In this document: positions 52,529-61,625 of the stretch, in pieces | Position numbering within the stretch: the first letter of the stretch is position 1 | How the letters are laid out: each line of letters begins with the position of its first letter | Assembly: GCA_002480525.1 (NCBI GenBank) | Contig: DLCH01000003.1 | Location: 1-61,667, forward strand | Source: Gammaproteobacteria bacterium UBA7803 | Lineage (GTDB): Bacteria > Pseudomonadota > Gammaproteobacteria > Pseudomonadales > Azotimanducaceae | Length of the DNA stretch: 61,667 nucleotides | Direction: 5' to 3' | Translations under genes and position numbers: made by a program | Notes under the pieces: model-generated | Told to the model about the DNA's origin: nothing | The model's input: the letters and a program-made list of their open reading frames with translations, nothing else | The model's database searches: none

Positions 52529-53443
52529 TCAGCCCACCGCGGCCCGGATACGCTCGTGCACCGCGCCCAGCGTGTCGATGATGGCGTCCACCGAGCGCGC
52601 CCCGGACTGGAAGATCGCCGTGGCGTTCACGGCGCCCCACTGGAAACCCATGTCGCGCACGGCCTCGGCCCGGGCGGCGACCTGGTCGAGGTCGGCGTAG
52701 AAGGCGCGGCCGGAGTCGTCCCGGGGCGGCACGTCGAGCATCTGCTGCAGGCCGATGGCGTCCGGATCCCGGCCGGCCGCCTCGGCGTGGCGGCGGATGG
52801 TCGCGACGGCGGCGGCCGCCTTCTGCGGATCGGTGTAGGCCATGGCCAGCCAGCCGTCACCCAGCTCCCCGACCCGGCGCAGCGCCCGGGGCGACGTGCC
52901 GCCGACCCAGATCGGCAGATGCTCGCCCTGGGGCGGCTTCGGCTCCATGGCCATGGCGGTGGAGGTGTAGTAGTCGCCCTCGAAGTCGACGTGCTCGTCC
53001 CGCCAGTAGGTCCGCAGCAGGTCGATGGCCTCGTCCATGCGCCGCCCCCGGTCGGCGAAGTTCGTTTCCAGGGCGTCGTACTCGGCGGCCTGCCAGCCGA
53101 CCCCCACGCCGAGGCGGACCCGGCCCCCCGACAGGGTGTCCAGGGTCGCCACCTGCTTGGCCACCAGCACGGGCTGGCGCTGGGGCAGCACCAGCACCTC
53201 GGTGCCGAGGCCGATGGTGCGGGTCTCGGCGGCGGCGAACGCCAGCACCATGAGCGCTTCGAGGATCGGCATCTGCGGCGGGTAGGGGCCGCCGGGCCGG
53301 TCCGCGGTGGGGAAACCCATCACCACATGGTCGAACATGTCGAGCTGGTCGTAGCCGATCTCCTCGATGGCGCGGGCCAGCCGGCCCACCGCCTCGGGGC
53401 CTTCCCGATACGCCACGCTGGGAAATTCCACCGCCAGCTTCAT
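52529..53443 (-). CDS. LLM class flavin-dependent oxidoreductase
   Basis: A 304-residue luciferase-like TIM-barrel protein. KLAVEFPSVAYREGPEAVGRLARAIEE starts the fold, and FDHVVMGFPTADRPGGPYPP, then GLGTEVLVLPQRQPVLVAKQVATLDTLSGGRVRLGVGVGW (in pieces) and LPIWVGGTSPRALRRVGELGDGWLAMAY, are the F420/FMN-binding signatures. Different subgroup from the LLM protein at 10158. Substrate unknown. Confidence 0.9.
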   Translation of the reverse strand: MKLAVEFPSVAYREGPEAVGRLARAIEEIGYDQLDMFDHVVMGFPTADRPGGPYPPQMPILEALMVLAFAAAETRTIGLGTEVLVLPQRQPVLVAKQVATLDTLSGGRVRLGVGVGWQAAEYDALETNFADRGRRMDEAIDLLRTYWRDEHVDFEGDYYTSTAMAMEPKPPQGEHLPIWVGGTSPRALRRVGELGDGWLAMAYTDPQKAAAAVATIRRHAEAAGRDPDAIGLQQMLDVPPRDDSGRAFYADLDQVAARAEAVRDMGFQWGAVNATAIFQSGARSVDAIIDTLGAVHERIRAAVG

Positions 53444-53618
53444 GCGCTCCCTCCTCGTCCTCGACAGCGGGCAGAACATAGCGAAATCGGCGTTGGGTTG
53501 GAAATCCCATCTGCCACCGGTCCGGACGGGCGGGGTCCTCTAGCCGGCCCCGCGAAAACTGGGTAGCCTCTCCGCTTTCCGCGATGCCATCGAGTCATTC
53601 GCTCATGCCCGCCAACGC

Positions 53619-54446
53619 ATGCCTGGCGTTCCCATGGTCGGCCTGAAGGTTCCGCAGCCCGAGCGCGCCTTCATCGCCGGCATTCCCGTGGAGGTCCGGC
53701 GCACCCGCCGGCGCCGTACCCGCATCGGTCTCGCCTTCGACCCCGCCGGCATCGTGCTGGTGGAAGCGCCGCTGGACGCCACCCGGCGCGAGGTGCGCGC
53801 GGTGATCCTGGAGCACCAGCGGTGGCTGCGTCACCGGCTGGAGAAGGTCACGGACTCCGCGGCGCTGACGGCCTGCGTGCGCTATGCCGCCGGCGAGGTG
53901 ATGCACTATCTCGGCCGCGCCTACGAGCTGACCGTGGAGCCGGGCGCCGCCGCCCGGGTCCGGCTCGAGCCGCGCCGGCCGGAAGCGGGCAGTCAGCTCG
54001 CCCTGTTCGACGTGCCGGCGGTGCGTGGCCGGCTGCGGGTGTGCCTGCCGCCGGCGGCGGAGCGTGTGCCGCTGGCGCTGGACCCGCGCATCCGCGGCGT
54101 GGTGCTCGACTGGTATCGCGCCCGGGCCGACGACGTGTTCGGCCGGGTGCTCGACGACTGGTGCCCGCGGCTGCCGTGGGTGCGCGGGCCGACGGTCGAA
54201 TGGCGGCACCGCTACATGCGCAGCCAGTGGGGGAGCTGCAGCCGGCGCGGCCGGATCTCCCTCAATACCCATCTCGTGAAGGCGCCGGTGCGGCTCATCG
54301 AGTACGTCGCGCTCCACGAGCTGTGCCACCTCAAGCACTACGACCACGGCCGCGGGTTCTACGGGCTGATGGCCCGGCACATGCCCGACTGGGAGGTCCG
54401 GCGCCGCGAGCTGGACCAGTACCTGCCCGTGCTGCTGCAGGAGTGA
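53619..54446 (+). CDS. YgjP-like M48/SprT-type metallopeptidase
   Basis: A 275-residue protein of the DUF45/YgjP family. The zinc motif HELCHLKHYDHGRGFYGLM is near residue 230, and WRHRYMRSQWGSCSRRGRISLNTHLVKAP precedes it, both typical of the group. The N-terminal part (VEVRRTRRRRTRIGLAF) is basic. Possible starts are ATG at 53619 or 53634; I keep the longer one. The target is unknown. It is followed by rsgA, whose TTG is four bases past the stop. Confidence 0.88.
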   Translation: MPGVPMVGLKVPQPERAFIAGIPVEVRRTRRRRTRIGLAFDPAGIVLVEAPLDATRREVRAVILEHQRWLRHRLEKVTDSAALTACVRYAAGEVMHYLGRAYELTVEPGAAARVRLEPRRPEAGSQLALFDVPAVRGRLRVCLPPAAERVPLALDPRIRGVVLDWYRARADDVFGRVLDDWCPRLPWVRGPTVEWRHRYMRSQWGSCSRRGRISLNTHLVKAPVRLIEYVALHELCHLKHYDHGRGFYGLMARHMPDWEVRRRELDQYLPVLLQE

Positions 54447-54449
54447 CCG

Positions 54450-55514
54450 TTGCCGCCCGCTGAAGGCGCCGCGGACGCGCTCCGCCAGCTCGGCTGGAGC
54501 CCGTTCTTCGAGGCCCAGCTCGATGCCCGCGAGCATGACGAGACGGTTCCGGGCCGGGTGTTCGCCGTGGCGCGCAGCGGCGTCACCGTGCGCACCGCCG
54601 CCGGCAGCGTCGATCTGCCCCTGGGCGGTCGCTGGTTCCAGTATCCGCCGGAGGACCGGCCCACCATCGGCGACTGGGTGCTGCTGGACCGGGCGGGCAC
54701 CGTCATCGAGCGGCTGCTGGAACGCAAGAGCGTGCTGAAGCGGGTGGCCGCCGGCCGCGACTGGGAGGTCCAGCTCATCGCCGCCAACGTCGACACCGTG
54801 TTTCTGGTGACGGCCTGCAACGACGAGTTCAACGCCTCCCGGCTGGAACGCTATCTCGCGCTGGCCGTCGACGCCGGCGTCGAGCCGGTGGTGGTGCTGA
54901 CCAAGAGCGACCTGGCCGATGACGTCGACCCCTTCGTCGACACGGTCCGGGCGCTGAAGCGCGACGTGCCGGTGGAAGTGGTGGATGCCCGGGACCCGGC
55001 CACCCTGGAGGGCGTGCGGTCCTGGTGCCGGGCGGGGCAGACCGTGGCCCTGCTCGGCTCCTCCGGGGTCGGCAAGTCGACGCTGGTGAACAGCCTGTCC
55101 GGCGACACCGTGCAGCTCACCCGCGAGGCCCGGGAGGACGACGCCAAGGGCCGGCACACCACCACCGGCCGGTCCCTGCACGTTCTGCCCGGCGGCGGCC
55201 TGCTGGTGGACAACCCCGGCATGCGCGAGCTGGGCCTGGCCGACGTCGACGCCGGCGCCCTGTTCGACGACGTCGCGGCGCTGGCCGCCGAATGCCGCTT
55301 CAGGGACTGCCGCCACGAGGCGGAGCCGGGCTGCGCGGTCCAGGCCGCCATCGCCGACGGCCGCCTCGATCCGCGGCGCCTCGACAGCTATCGTAAGCTG
55401 GCGCGCGACGACGCGCGCCAGTCCGAATCCACCGCCCAGAGCCGCGCCCGGTTTCGCGCCTTCGGAAAGAAGATCCGCCAGGTCAAGAAAGACCGGGACG
55501 AACGCAAAGGTTGA
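54450..55514 (+). CDS. rsgA: Ribosome biogenesis GTPase RsgA
   Basis: A 354-residue circularly permuted GTPase that helps late 30S assembly. An OB-fold N-terminal domain is followed by the permuted GTPase motifs: TKSDLADDVD (G4, near residue 151) before GSSGVGKSTLVNSL (P-loop, near residue 209), then DNPGMRELGL. The C-terminal zinc-binding region is AECRFRDCRHEAEPGCAVQ. It starts with TTG at 54450, with AGGAG 6 bases upstream, and is in an operon with the protease before it and the aminotransferase after it. Confidence 0.94.
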   Translation: MPPAEGAADALRQLGWSPFFEAQLDAREHDETVPGRVFAVARSGVTVRTAAGSVDLPLGGRWFQYPPEDRPTIGDWVLLDRAGTVIERLLERKSVLKRVAAGRDWEVQLIAANVDTVFLVTACNDEFNASRLERYLALAVDAGVEPVVVLTKSDLADDVDPFVDTVRALKRDVPVEVVDARDPATLEGVRSWCRAGQTVALLGSSGVGKSTLVNSLSGDTVQLTREAREDDAKGRHTTTGRSLHVLPGGGLLVDNPGMRELGLADVDAGALFDDVAALAAECRFRDCRHEAEPGCAVQAAIADGRLDPRRLDSYRKLARDDARQSESTAQSRARFRAFGKKIRQVKKDRDERKG

Positions 55515-55530
55515 TCGCAAAGGTTGAGAG

Positions 55531-56922
55531 ATGGCCAGTATCGATGCTCCCAGAATCCGCCGCCAGCCGGTCTCCGTGACCCGCAAGATGGCGGCCTCCC
55601 TGCCGGGTCTGCGGGACCTGGCGCGCAGCAAGGGACTGAAGATCCATCACCTGGGGGCGGGCTATCCCCATCCCGAGGTCACCGATCCCCGGGGATTCCT
55701 CGCCCATCAGGCCGCCTACTTCGCCCATCTGGAGGCCGCGGAAGGGCTCAACGATCCCGACCAGGTGCCCGAGCACCTGCGGGAATCGTTCTCCTACACG
55801 GACACCCTGGGGCCGGTGACCACCCGGGAGGTGTTCGCCCGGGTGTACGGCCGGGACTGGGGCGTGGACATCGATCCTGGCCGGCTGATCCCCACCGTCG
55901 GGGCCACCGGCGGCATCAGCCTGATGTGCTCCCTGTTCGAGCGCCCCGGCACGCCGGTGGCCTACATCACGGACGCGCCCACCTACGCCGGGTTCCTGGC
56001 CCGGGCCGGGCTGTGCCAGCACGCCCGGATCTTCAGCGTGGAGATGGACGGCGAGGGGCCGATCCCGGACCGCCTGCGGGCCCAGATCCGCGCCGCCCGC
56101 GAGGCCGGCTGCGACGTGCCGTTCTATTACACGGTGCCGGACGGCCACAACCCGGCCGGCTTCTCCTTCAGCCAGGCGCGCCGGGAAGCCGTGGTGGCGG
56201 TGGCCCGGGAGGAGGGCGTGCTGATCGTCGAGGACGCGCCCTATCTCTACATCAACTACGCGGACGCCGCCGACCGGCCCCGGCCGTTCCTGTCCATCGC
56301 GCCGGAGCAGACCGTGCACCTGTTCACCGGGTCGAAGATCGGCTTCCCCGGCCCCCGCGTCGGCTTTCTCTACAGCGACGCCACCGTCACGATCGCCGAC
56401 GGCAGCGAGGTGAGCTTCAAGGAGCTGGCGCTGACCGAGGCCAGCGGCGACATCCTGTTCCAGAATCCCGGCGCGCTGCGCGGCTTCGAGGCGCTGCTGC
56501 ACGACGAGTCGTTCCGCGAGCGGGACAGCCTGTGGCCGGTGGCGGAGACCAAGCTCGGCGTGTACCGGGAGAACCGCCGGATCCTGCTGGACGGGCTGCA
56601 GGCCGGTCTCGGCGACCGGCCCGACGCCTTCCACTGGACCGAGCCCGACGCAGGCTTCTTCTCGGTGTTCACGTTCCGCACGCCGGGCATCCGCACCGAC
56701 GACGAGTTCTGCAACGGCCTGGTCGCCGACCACGGCGTGGTGGCGATCCCCATGTACGACTTCTATCCGCGGGACGCCCGGGCGCGCGATCCCAATGCCG
56801 GGCTCGATCAGCTCCGGCTGTCGTTCTGCTTCACCGAGAGCACCGGCGAGCAGCGGCGGCGTGATCTGACCGAGGCGGTGGCCGCGTTCTGCCGGGCCGC
56901 CCGGGCCGCTGCCGGGGTCTGA
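55531..56922 (+). CDS. PLP-dependent aminotransferase class I/II
   Basis: A 463-residue fold-type I aminotransferase. TVGATGGISLMCSLF near residue 128, FYYTVPDGHNPAGFSFSQARRE near residue 196, VEDAPYLYINY and FTGSKIGFPGPRVGFLYSD with the PLP lysine (near residue 268) follow the MocR/AAT-I family. LGAGYPHPE at the N-terminus suits aromatic or branched aminotransferases. The donor and acceptor are not known. The stop overlaps the next gene start as TGATG. Confidence 0.9.
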   Translation: MASIDAPRIRRQPVSVTRKMAASLPGLRDLARSKGLKIHHLGAGYPHPEVTDPRGFLAHQAAYFAHLEAAEGLNDPDQVPEHLRESFSYTDTLGPVTTREVFARVYGRDWGVDIDPGRLIPTVGATGGISLMCSLFERPGTPVAYITDAPTYAGFLARAGLCQHARIFSVEMDGEGPIPDRLRAQIRAAREAGCDVPFYYTVPDGHNPAGFSFSQARREAVVAVAREEGVLIVEDAPYLYINYADAADRPRPFLSIAPEQTVHLFTGSKIGFPGPRVGFLYSDATVTIADGSEVSFKELALTEASGDILFQNPGALRGFEALLHDESFRERDSLWPVAETKLGVYRENRRILLDGLQAGLGDRPDAFHWTEPDAGFFSVFTFRTPGIRTDDEFCNGLVADHGVVAIPMYDFYPRDARARDPNAGLDQLRLSFCFTESTGEQRRRDLTEAVAAFCRAARAAAGV

Positions 56923-58619
56923 TGCGCCGTCCCTGGTGGATCCTGCCGCTCGTGCTGGCCGCCTGGCTGGTCTACGAGGGGTACCAGCGGTTCTTCGTCG
57001 CCGCCATCGACGTGACCAGCGAGCCGGCCGGAGCCGAAGTCTGGATCGACGGACGGCGGGCGGGCATCACGCCGTTCACCAGCGGCAACCTGCCGCCGGG
57101 CATGCACCAGGTGACGCTGCGTCATTCCCATTTCCAGCCTGTGGAGCGGCGGCTCGAAGTGACCACCGGCGAGCGCGCCCGCCTGCACGTGGCGTTCCAG
57201 CCCGGCATGGGCGAACTCGCCGTGTTCTCCAACCCCCGCGGCGCCTGGGTCGAGATCGACGGCGAACGCATGCCCGGCACCACGCCGGTGGAGCTGGACC
57301 TGCCTTCCGGCGTGCACGAGGTCGCGCTGGGCATGGCGGAGCGCCGTGAAGCGGAGCAGCAGGTGACCGTGATGCCGGGCGAGCGCCTGGAGCTGCGCCT
57401 GGATCTCGACATGGACCCCCACGGCAGCCTGGTGATCGACACGTTTCCCGACGGCGCGCGGGTGACCCTGCCTGACGTGGCGGAGCGCTATGCGCCGGGC
57501 ATGCGTCTGCCCATGGGCGAGTACCGGGTTCAGGTCGGTCTGCCCGGCTACCGGACCGCGGACGCGCGCCTGCCGGTCCGCTACGGCGACAACCGCCACC
57601 GCATCGAGCTGGAGCGCGCCTTCGCCGGGCTGCGGGTGATCACCGACCCGGCGGATGCGGCCGTGACCGTGAGCTACGCCGACGATCCCGGCGGCCCGGT
57701 GCGGCGCCGGACCTTCGAGCCGGGCGCGGCGCTGCCGGTCGGTCCGGTGGAGATCCGCGCCAGCGCCATGGGTCGGCGCAGCGTCTCCCGGCGCCTCGAC
57801 CTCGGTCCGGACGGCGCCACCGTGCGGTTGACCCTCGCCCCGATGCAGGTGACGCCGGGCGAGCGCTTCCGGGACGACCTCGCCTCCGGCGGACGGGGTC
57901 CCGAGATGATCGTCCTGCCGGCCGGGGACTTCGTCATGGGCAGCGCGTCGGGCCCGCCCAGCGAGCGGCCGGCGCGCCGCGTCACCCTGACCCAGCCGTT
58001 CGCCGCCGGCGTCTACGAGGTGACGGTGGCGGAGTACGGGCGCTTCGCGGCGGCGACGGGGCGCACGCCCGAGGGCGATGCCGACGCCGAGCCGGCCTGG
58101 CCGGTGAGCCAGGTGTCGTTCGAGGACGCGGCCGCCTACGCCGACTGGCTGAGCGAGCAGACCGGCGCGCGCTACCGGCTGCCTTCCGAGGCGGAGTGGG
58201 AGTATCTGGCGCGCGGGGGCGCCACCGGCGAATATTTCTTCGGCGACGACGAGGCCCGGCTGTGCGCCTTCGGCAACGTCGGCGACCGTTCCCTGGCCAG
58301 CCGCTATCAGGCGTTCGGCGCGGCGGCCTGTGACGACGGCTTCGTCGAGCACGCCCCCGTGGGCAGCTTTCCGGCCAACGCCTTCGGGCTGCACGACGTC
58401 CACGGCAACGTCGCCGAGTGGGTGATGGAGTGCGGCCTGCCGGCCTATGCCGACGCCCCCGAGGACGGCGCGCCGGTGGATGCCTCCCGCCAGTGCCGGA
58501 CCCACGGCGTGCGCGGCGGCGGCTGGGACGACGGCGCGGCGGATGCCCGGCTGGCCAAGCGCAACCTGGCGTCGAGCCCCAGCCGGGACCGGGGCTTCCG
58601 CATCGTGCGCGACCTGTGA
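56922..58619 (+). CDS. PEGA-repeat / SUMF1-family membrane-anchored protein
   Basis: A 565-residue protein. Residues 5-25 form one transmembrane helix. The next 310 residues are a run of PEGA-like beta repeats (VTSEPAGAEVWIDGRRAGITPF, VFSNPRGAWVEIDGERMPGTTPV, VIDTFPDGARVTLPDV). The C-terminal 230 residues are a SUMF1/FGE-sulfatase fold (EMIVLPAGDFVMGSASG, RLPSEAEWEYLARGG, GLHDVHGNVAEWV, GVRGGGWDDG). The catalytic cysteines of formylglycine-generating enzymes are absent in the C-terminal GWDDGAADARLAKR stretch, so it is not a canonical FGE. It likely acts in the periplasm. Confidence 0.87.
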   Translation: MRRPWWILPLVLAAWLVYEGYQRFFVAAIDVTSEPAGAEVWIDGRRAGITPFTSGNLPPGMHQVTLRHSHFQPVERRLEVTTGERARLHVAFQPGMGELAVFSNPRGAWVEIDGERMPGTTPVELDLPSGVHEVALGMAERREAEQQVTVMPGERLELRLDLDMDPHGSLVIDTFPDGARVTLPDVAERYAPGMRLPMGEYRVQVGLPGYRTADARLPVRYGDNRHRIELERAFAGLRVITDPADAAVTVSYADDPGGPVRRRTFEPGAALPVGPVEIRASAMGRRSVSRRLDLGPDGATVRLTLAPMQVTPGERFRDDLASGGRGPEMIVLPAGDFVMGSASGPPSERPARRVTLTQPFAAGVYEVTVAEYGRFAAATGRTPEGDADAEPAWPVSQVSFEDAAAYADWLSEQTGARYRLPSEAEWEYLARGGATGEYFFGDDEARLCAFGNVGDRSLASRYQAFGAAACDDGFVEHAPVGSFPANAFGLHDVHGNVAEWVMECGLPAYADAPEDGAPVDASRQCRTHGVRGGGWDDGAADARLAKRNLASSPSRDRGFRIVRDL

Positions 58620-58640
58620 ACCGGCCGCCGCCGGACCCGG

Positions 58641-60233
58641 TCAGGCCGGCGGTGGATTGAGCGCGCCGGGGCTGCCCGGCGCGGGCGGCACCGGAACGGC
58701 CGGCGCCTCCCGTTCCCGGTTGTCGCGGATCTCCCGCTGGATCTCGTGCACCCGGTCCTCGGTGAGGGGGTAGTTCCACAGCAGCGGCATCGCGACGAAC
58801 TTGAAGATCGCCGGGATCACCGAGTAGGTCACCGCCAGCATCAGCAGCGCGAACTGGGTGTTGGTGGTGTTCAGCGGATCCGCCAGGGAGTTGAAGCCGA
58901 ACAGCACGACCAGGTTGGTGCCGACGAACAGGCCCAGCGCGTAGGCCAGCTTGCGGGTCATCAGCCAGATGGAGAAGTAGGCGCCGCCCTGGCTCTTGCC
59001 GGTGCGCGCCGAGTCCACGTCCACCACGTCTGCCGCCATGGCGTAGGGAAGGGCGGTGAGGGCGCCGATGGACGACCCCTTCAGGCACATGATGACGATG
59101 AAGAACAGGAACTTGCCCGTGGGAATGCCTTCGAAGTACGCCACCGCGCCGGCATAGGCCTCGTCGGGCAGGAAGGTGAGCAGGCGGGCGATCTCGAAGG
59201 GCTCGAACCACACCATGGGCGCGATGGCGATGAGCGGGATGAAGCACGACCACAGGGCGTACCAGCCGATGGCCGCCATGGTGGCGCGGTGCTTGCCGAT
59301 GCGCCGCGACAGCTTGAACCACAGCGGGATGGCGACGATCTGGGACACGAAGTAGGGCGCCAGATAGAAGCCGTACAGATCGCCGGCCAGCAGCACGTGC
59401 TTGACGAAGAAGAACGACAGGGTGTTGGTCATCGCCGAGCCGATGGTCGAGAACAGAAAGATGATCACCAGCCGGCGGTAGGGCTCGTTCTGCCACACGT
59501 AGCCGAAGCTCTCCCGGAGCGGCAGGCGGGTCTTGCGGGTCTCCACCGGCGGGTGCTCGGGGGTGGAGATCAGGCAGTTGGCGATCAGCACCGGCATGAC
59601 GAAGGCGATCGCCAGCGACAGGAAGAACACGGCGTCGGTGGGCTTGTCGTAGCCGAAGAAGAAGATGATCGCCGGCGTGAACGCGCCGATCAGCGAGCCG
59701 GTGACGCTGAAGCCCTCGCGCCAGCTCGTCACCAGCGTCCGCTCGTTGTAGTTGCTCGACAGCTCCGCGCCCCAGGCGCTGTAGGGCACGTCCTTGATGG
59801 TGGCGCCGACGTAGGTCACCACCAGCATGAGCAGCATCCACGGATAGCCGGTGTTGAACGTCATGCCGAGCACGGTGGTCTCGCCGAACTCGATGGGCGG
59901 GATGAACAGCATGCAGATGCCGAAGATGTAGATCGGCGTGCCCAGCAGCACGAACGGCTTGCGGCGGCCCCAGCGGCTGCGGGTGCGGTCGGACAGGAAG
60001 CCGATGACGGGGTCGGTGACGCCGTCGAAGATCCGCGACAGCACCATCATCAGGCCGACGAAGGCGAGACCGAGGCCGAAGCCTTCCGAATCCGCGTAGA
60101 CGGCCGGCAGATAGACGGCCATCGGCAGGGTGACCATGGCCAGCGGCATGGCCGGCGCTCCGTAGGAGGCCAGCACCCAGGACGACAGCGGTTTGTGGCC
60201 GCCGTCGTTGGCGGCGGCGCGGGGTTCGGCCAT
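58641..60233 (-). CDS. MFS transporter, GPH cation-symporter type
   Basis: A 530-residue permease of the MelB/GPH family with 12 helices. SRIFDGVTDPVIGFLSDRTRSRWGRRKPFVLLG near residue 68 (in pieces) is the diagnostic TM2-3 motif. GATIKDVPYSAWGAELSSNYNERTLVTSWREGF and ADVVDVDSARTGKSQGGAYFSIWLMTRKLAYALG are further marks. The substrate is unknown; some GPH carriers of degraders move organic acids or sugars. The C-terminal tail is proline-rich. It is divergent from the acyl-CoA dehydrogenase gene. Confidence 0.9.
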   Translation of the reverse strand: MAEPRAAANDGGHKPLSSWVLASYGAPAMPLAMVTLPMAVYLPAVYADSEGFGLGLAFVGLMMVLSRIFDGVTDPVIGFLSDRTRSRWGRRKPFVLLGTPIYIFGICMLFIPPIEFGETTVLGMTFNTGYPWMLLMLVVTYVGATIKDVPYSAWGAELSSNYNERTLVTSWREGFSVTGSLIGAFTPAIIFFFGYDKPTDAVFFLSLAIAFVMPVLIANCLISTPEHPPVETRKTRLPLRESFGYVWQNEPYRRLVIIFLFSTIGSAMTNTLSFFFVKHVLLAGDLYGFYLAPYFVSQIVAIPLWFKLSRRIGKHRATMAAIGWYALWSCFIPLIAIAPMVWFEPFEIARLLTFLPDEAYAGAVAYFEGIPTGKFLFFIVIMCLKGSSIGALTALPYAMAADVVDVDSARTGKSQGGAYFSIWLMTRKLAYALGLFVGTNLVVLFGFNSLADPLNTTNTQFALLMLAVTYSVIPAIFKFVAMPLLWNYPLTEDRVHEIQREIRDNREREAPAVPVPPAPGSPGALNPPPA

Positions 60234-60341
60234 GCGACTCTCTCCCTTCCTCGTACCGGAAGATAACCGGGGGCGATGCTTCGGACAACTGGATGGAGTG
60301 CGCTATCATGACCGGCTCTGTCCGTTCCCGGAGACCCGACC

Positions 60342-61526
60342 ATGGCCGCTGATCTGAATGCCTTTCGAGCCGAAATCCGCGACTGGCTCGAGGACGCCTG
60401 CCCGCCGACCATGCGCACGCCGATGGTGGCGGACGAGACCCCCGGCGGCGGCCGCCGGGCTTCGTTCAAGAACCCCGAGACGAAGGTGTGGATGGAGCGC
60501 ATGGCGGAGCGCGGCTTCACCGTGCCCACCTGGCCGAAGCAGTACGGCGGCGCCGGCCTCGACCGTGACGAGGCCCGGGTGCTGCAGGAGGAACTGCGCC
60601 GGCTGAACGCGCGTCCGCCGCTGGTGGGCATGGGCATCAGCATGATCGGCCCGGCGCTGCTCGAGTTCGGCAACGACGAGCAGAAGGCCGAGCATCTGCC
60701 GAAGATCGCCCGGGGCGAGATCTGGTGGTGCCAGGGCTACAGCGAGCCCAACGCCGGCTCGGACCTGGCCAGCCTGCGCACCTCCGCCGTCGAGGACGGT
60801 GACGACTACATCATCAACGGCCAGAAGATCTGGACGTCCGGGGCGGACAACGCCGACTGGATGTTCTGCCTGGTGCGCACCGACCCGAAGGCGCCCAAGC
60901 ACGAAGGCATCACCTTCATCCTGTTCGACATGACCACGCCGGGCGTGTCGGTGCGGCCGATCCGGCTGATCAGCGGCCTGTCGCCGTTCTGCGAAACCTT
61001 CTTCGAGAACGTGCGCGTGCCGAAGAAGAACGTGGTCAGCGAGCCCGGCAAGGGCTGGACCGTGGCCAAGCGCCTGCTGCAGTACGAGCGCACCTCCATC
61101 GGCGGCATCGGCGGCGGCCAGCGCACCACCACCCTGGAGGAGCTGGCGGCGGACTACGTCGGCCTGGAGGCGGGCCGCATCGCCGACCCGACCCTGCGCG
61201 CCGACGTCGTGCGCCACCGCATGAACGACCGCGCCTTCGCGCTGACCGTGCGGCGCAACCAGGAGGAGTCCTCCGCCGGCGTGGCGCCGGGCGCGGTGTC
61301 GTCCATGTTCAAGTACTACGGCACCGAGCAGAACAAGGGCCGCTTCGAGCTGATGCTACGCATCACCGGCACCCGCGGCGTCGGCTGGGCCGAGGGCGGC
61401 TTCACCGCCGAGGAGCTCGACATCACCCGCGGCTGGCTGCGCTCCAAGGCCAACTCCATCGAAGGCGGCACCTCCGAGGTGCAGCTCAACATCCTCGCCA
61501 AGCGGGTCCTCGGCCTCCCGGACTGA
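60342..61526 (+). CDS. Acyl-CoA dehydrogenase family protein
   Basis: A 394-residue FAD enzyme. WPKQYGGAGLDRDEARVLQEEL, GPALLEFGNDEQKAEHLPKIARGEIWWCQGYSEPNAGSDLASL (in pieces) and NGQKIWTSGADNADWMFCLVRTD match the N-terminal and middle domains. GWTVAKRLLQYERTSIGG and SNSIEGGTSEVQLNILAKRVLGLP-type endings mark the C-terminal helical domain (the last Arg/Glu region). It oxidises an acyl-CoA, probably of an unusual or branched chain, since this subgroup is common in steroid and aromatic degraders. Divergent from the GPH permease. Confidence 0.93.
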   Translation: MAADLNAFRAEIRDWLEDACPPTMRTPMVADETPGGGRRASFKNPETKVWMERMAERGFTVPTWPKQYGGAGLDRDEARVLQEELRRLNARPPLVGMGISMIGPALLEFGNDEQKAEHLPKIARGEIWWCQGYSEPNAGSDLASLRTSAVEDGDDYIINGQKIWTSGADNADWMFCLVRTDPKAPKHEGITFILFDMTTPGVSVRPIRLISGLSPFCETFFENVRVPKKNVVSEPGKGWTVAKRLLQYERTSIGGIGGGQRTTTLEELAADYVGLEAGRIADPTLRADVVRHRMNDRAFALTVRRNQEESSAGVAPGAVSSMFKYYGTEQNKGRFELMLRITGTRGVGWAEGGFTAEELDITRGWLRSKANSIEGGTSEVQLNILAKRVLGLPD

Positions 61527-61542
61527 CGTCTGGCCGCCCCCC

Positions 61543-61625
61543 GTAGGAGCGGCCTCCCGGCCGCGATCACAGATGCCAACCCATTTGGCCCGGCCAGCCA
61601 ATCGCGGCCTGGAGGCCGCTCCTAC
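61543..61625. repeat. Inverted pair of REP-like elements
   Basis: Units at 61543-61567 (plus: GTAGGAG, stem GCGGCC, loop TCCC, stem GGCCGC, GAT) and 61601-61625 (minus: same with loop TCCA), separated by 33 bases. It lies 16 bases after the acyl-CoA dehydrogenase stop and has the same pairing design as the pair at 52438-52503. No gene is visible in the last 140 bases of the window. Confidence 0.85.

Noticed and set aside
56922..58619. Formylglycine-generating enzyme for sulfatases
   Set aside because: The copper-binding cysteines near the C-terminus are missing and no sulfatase gene lies nearby.
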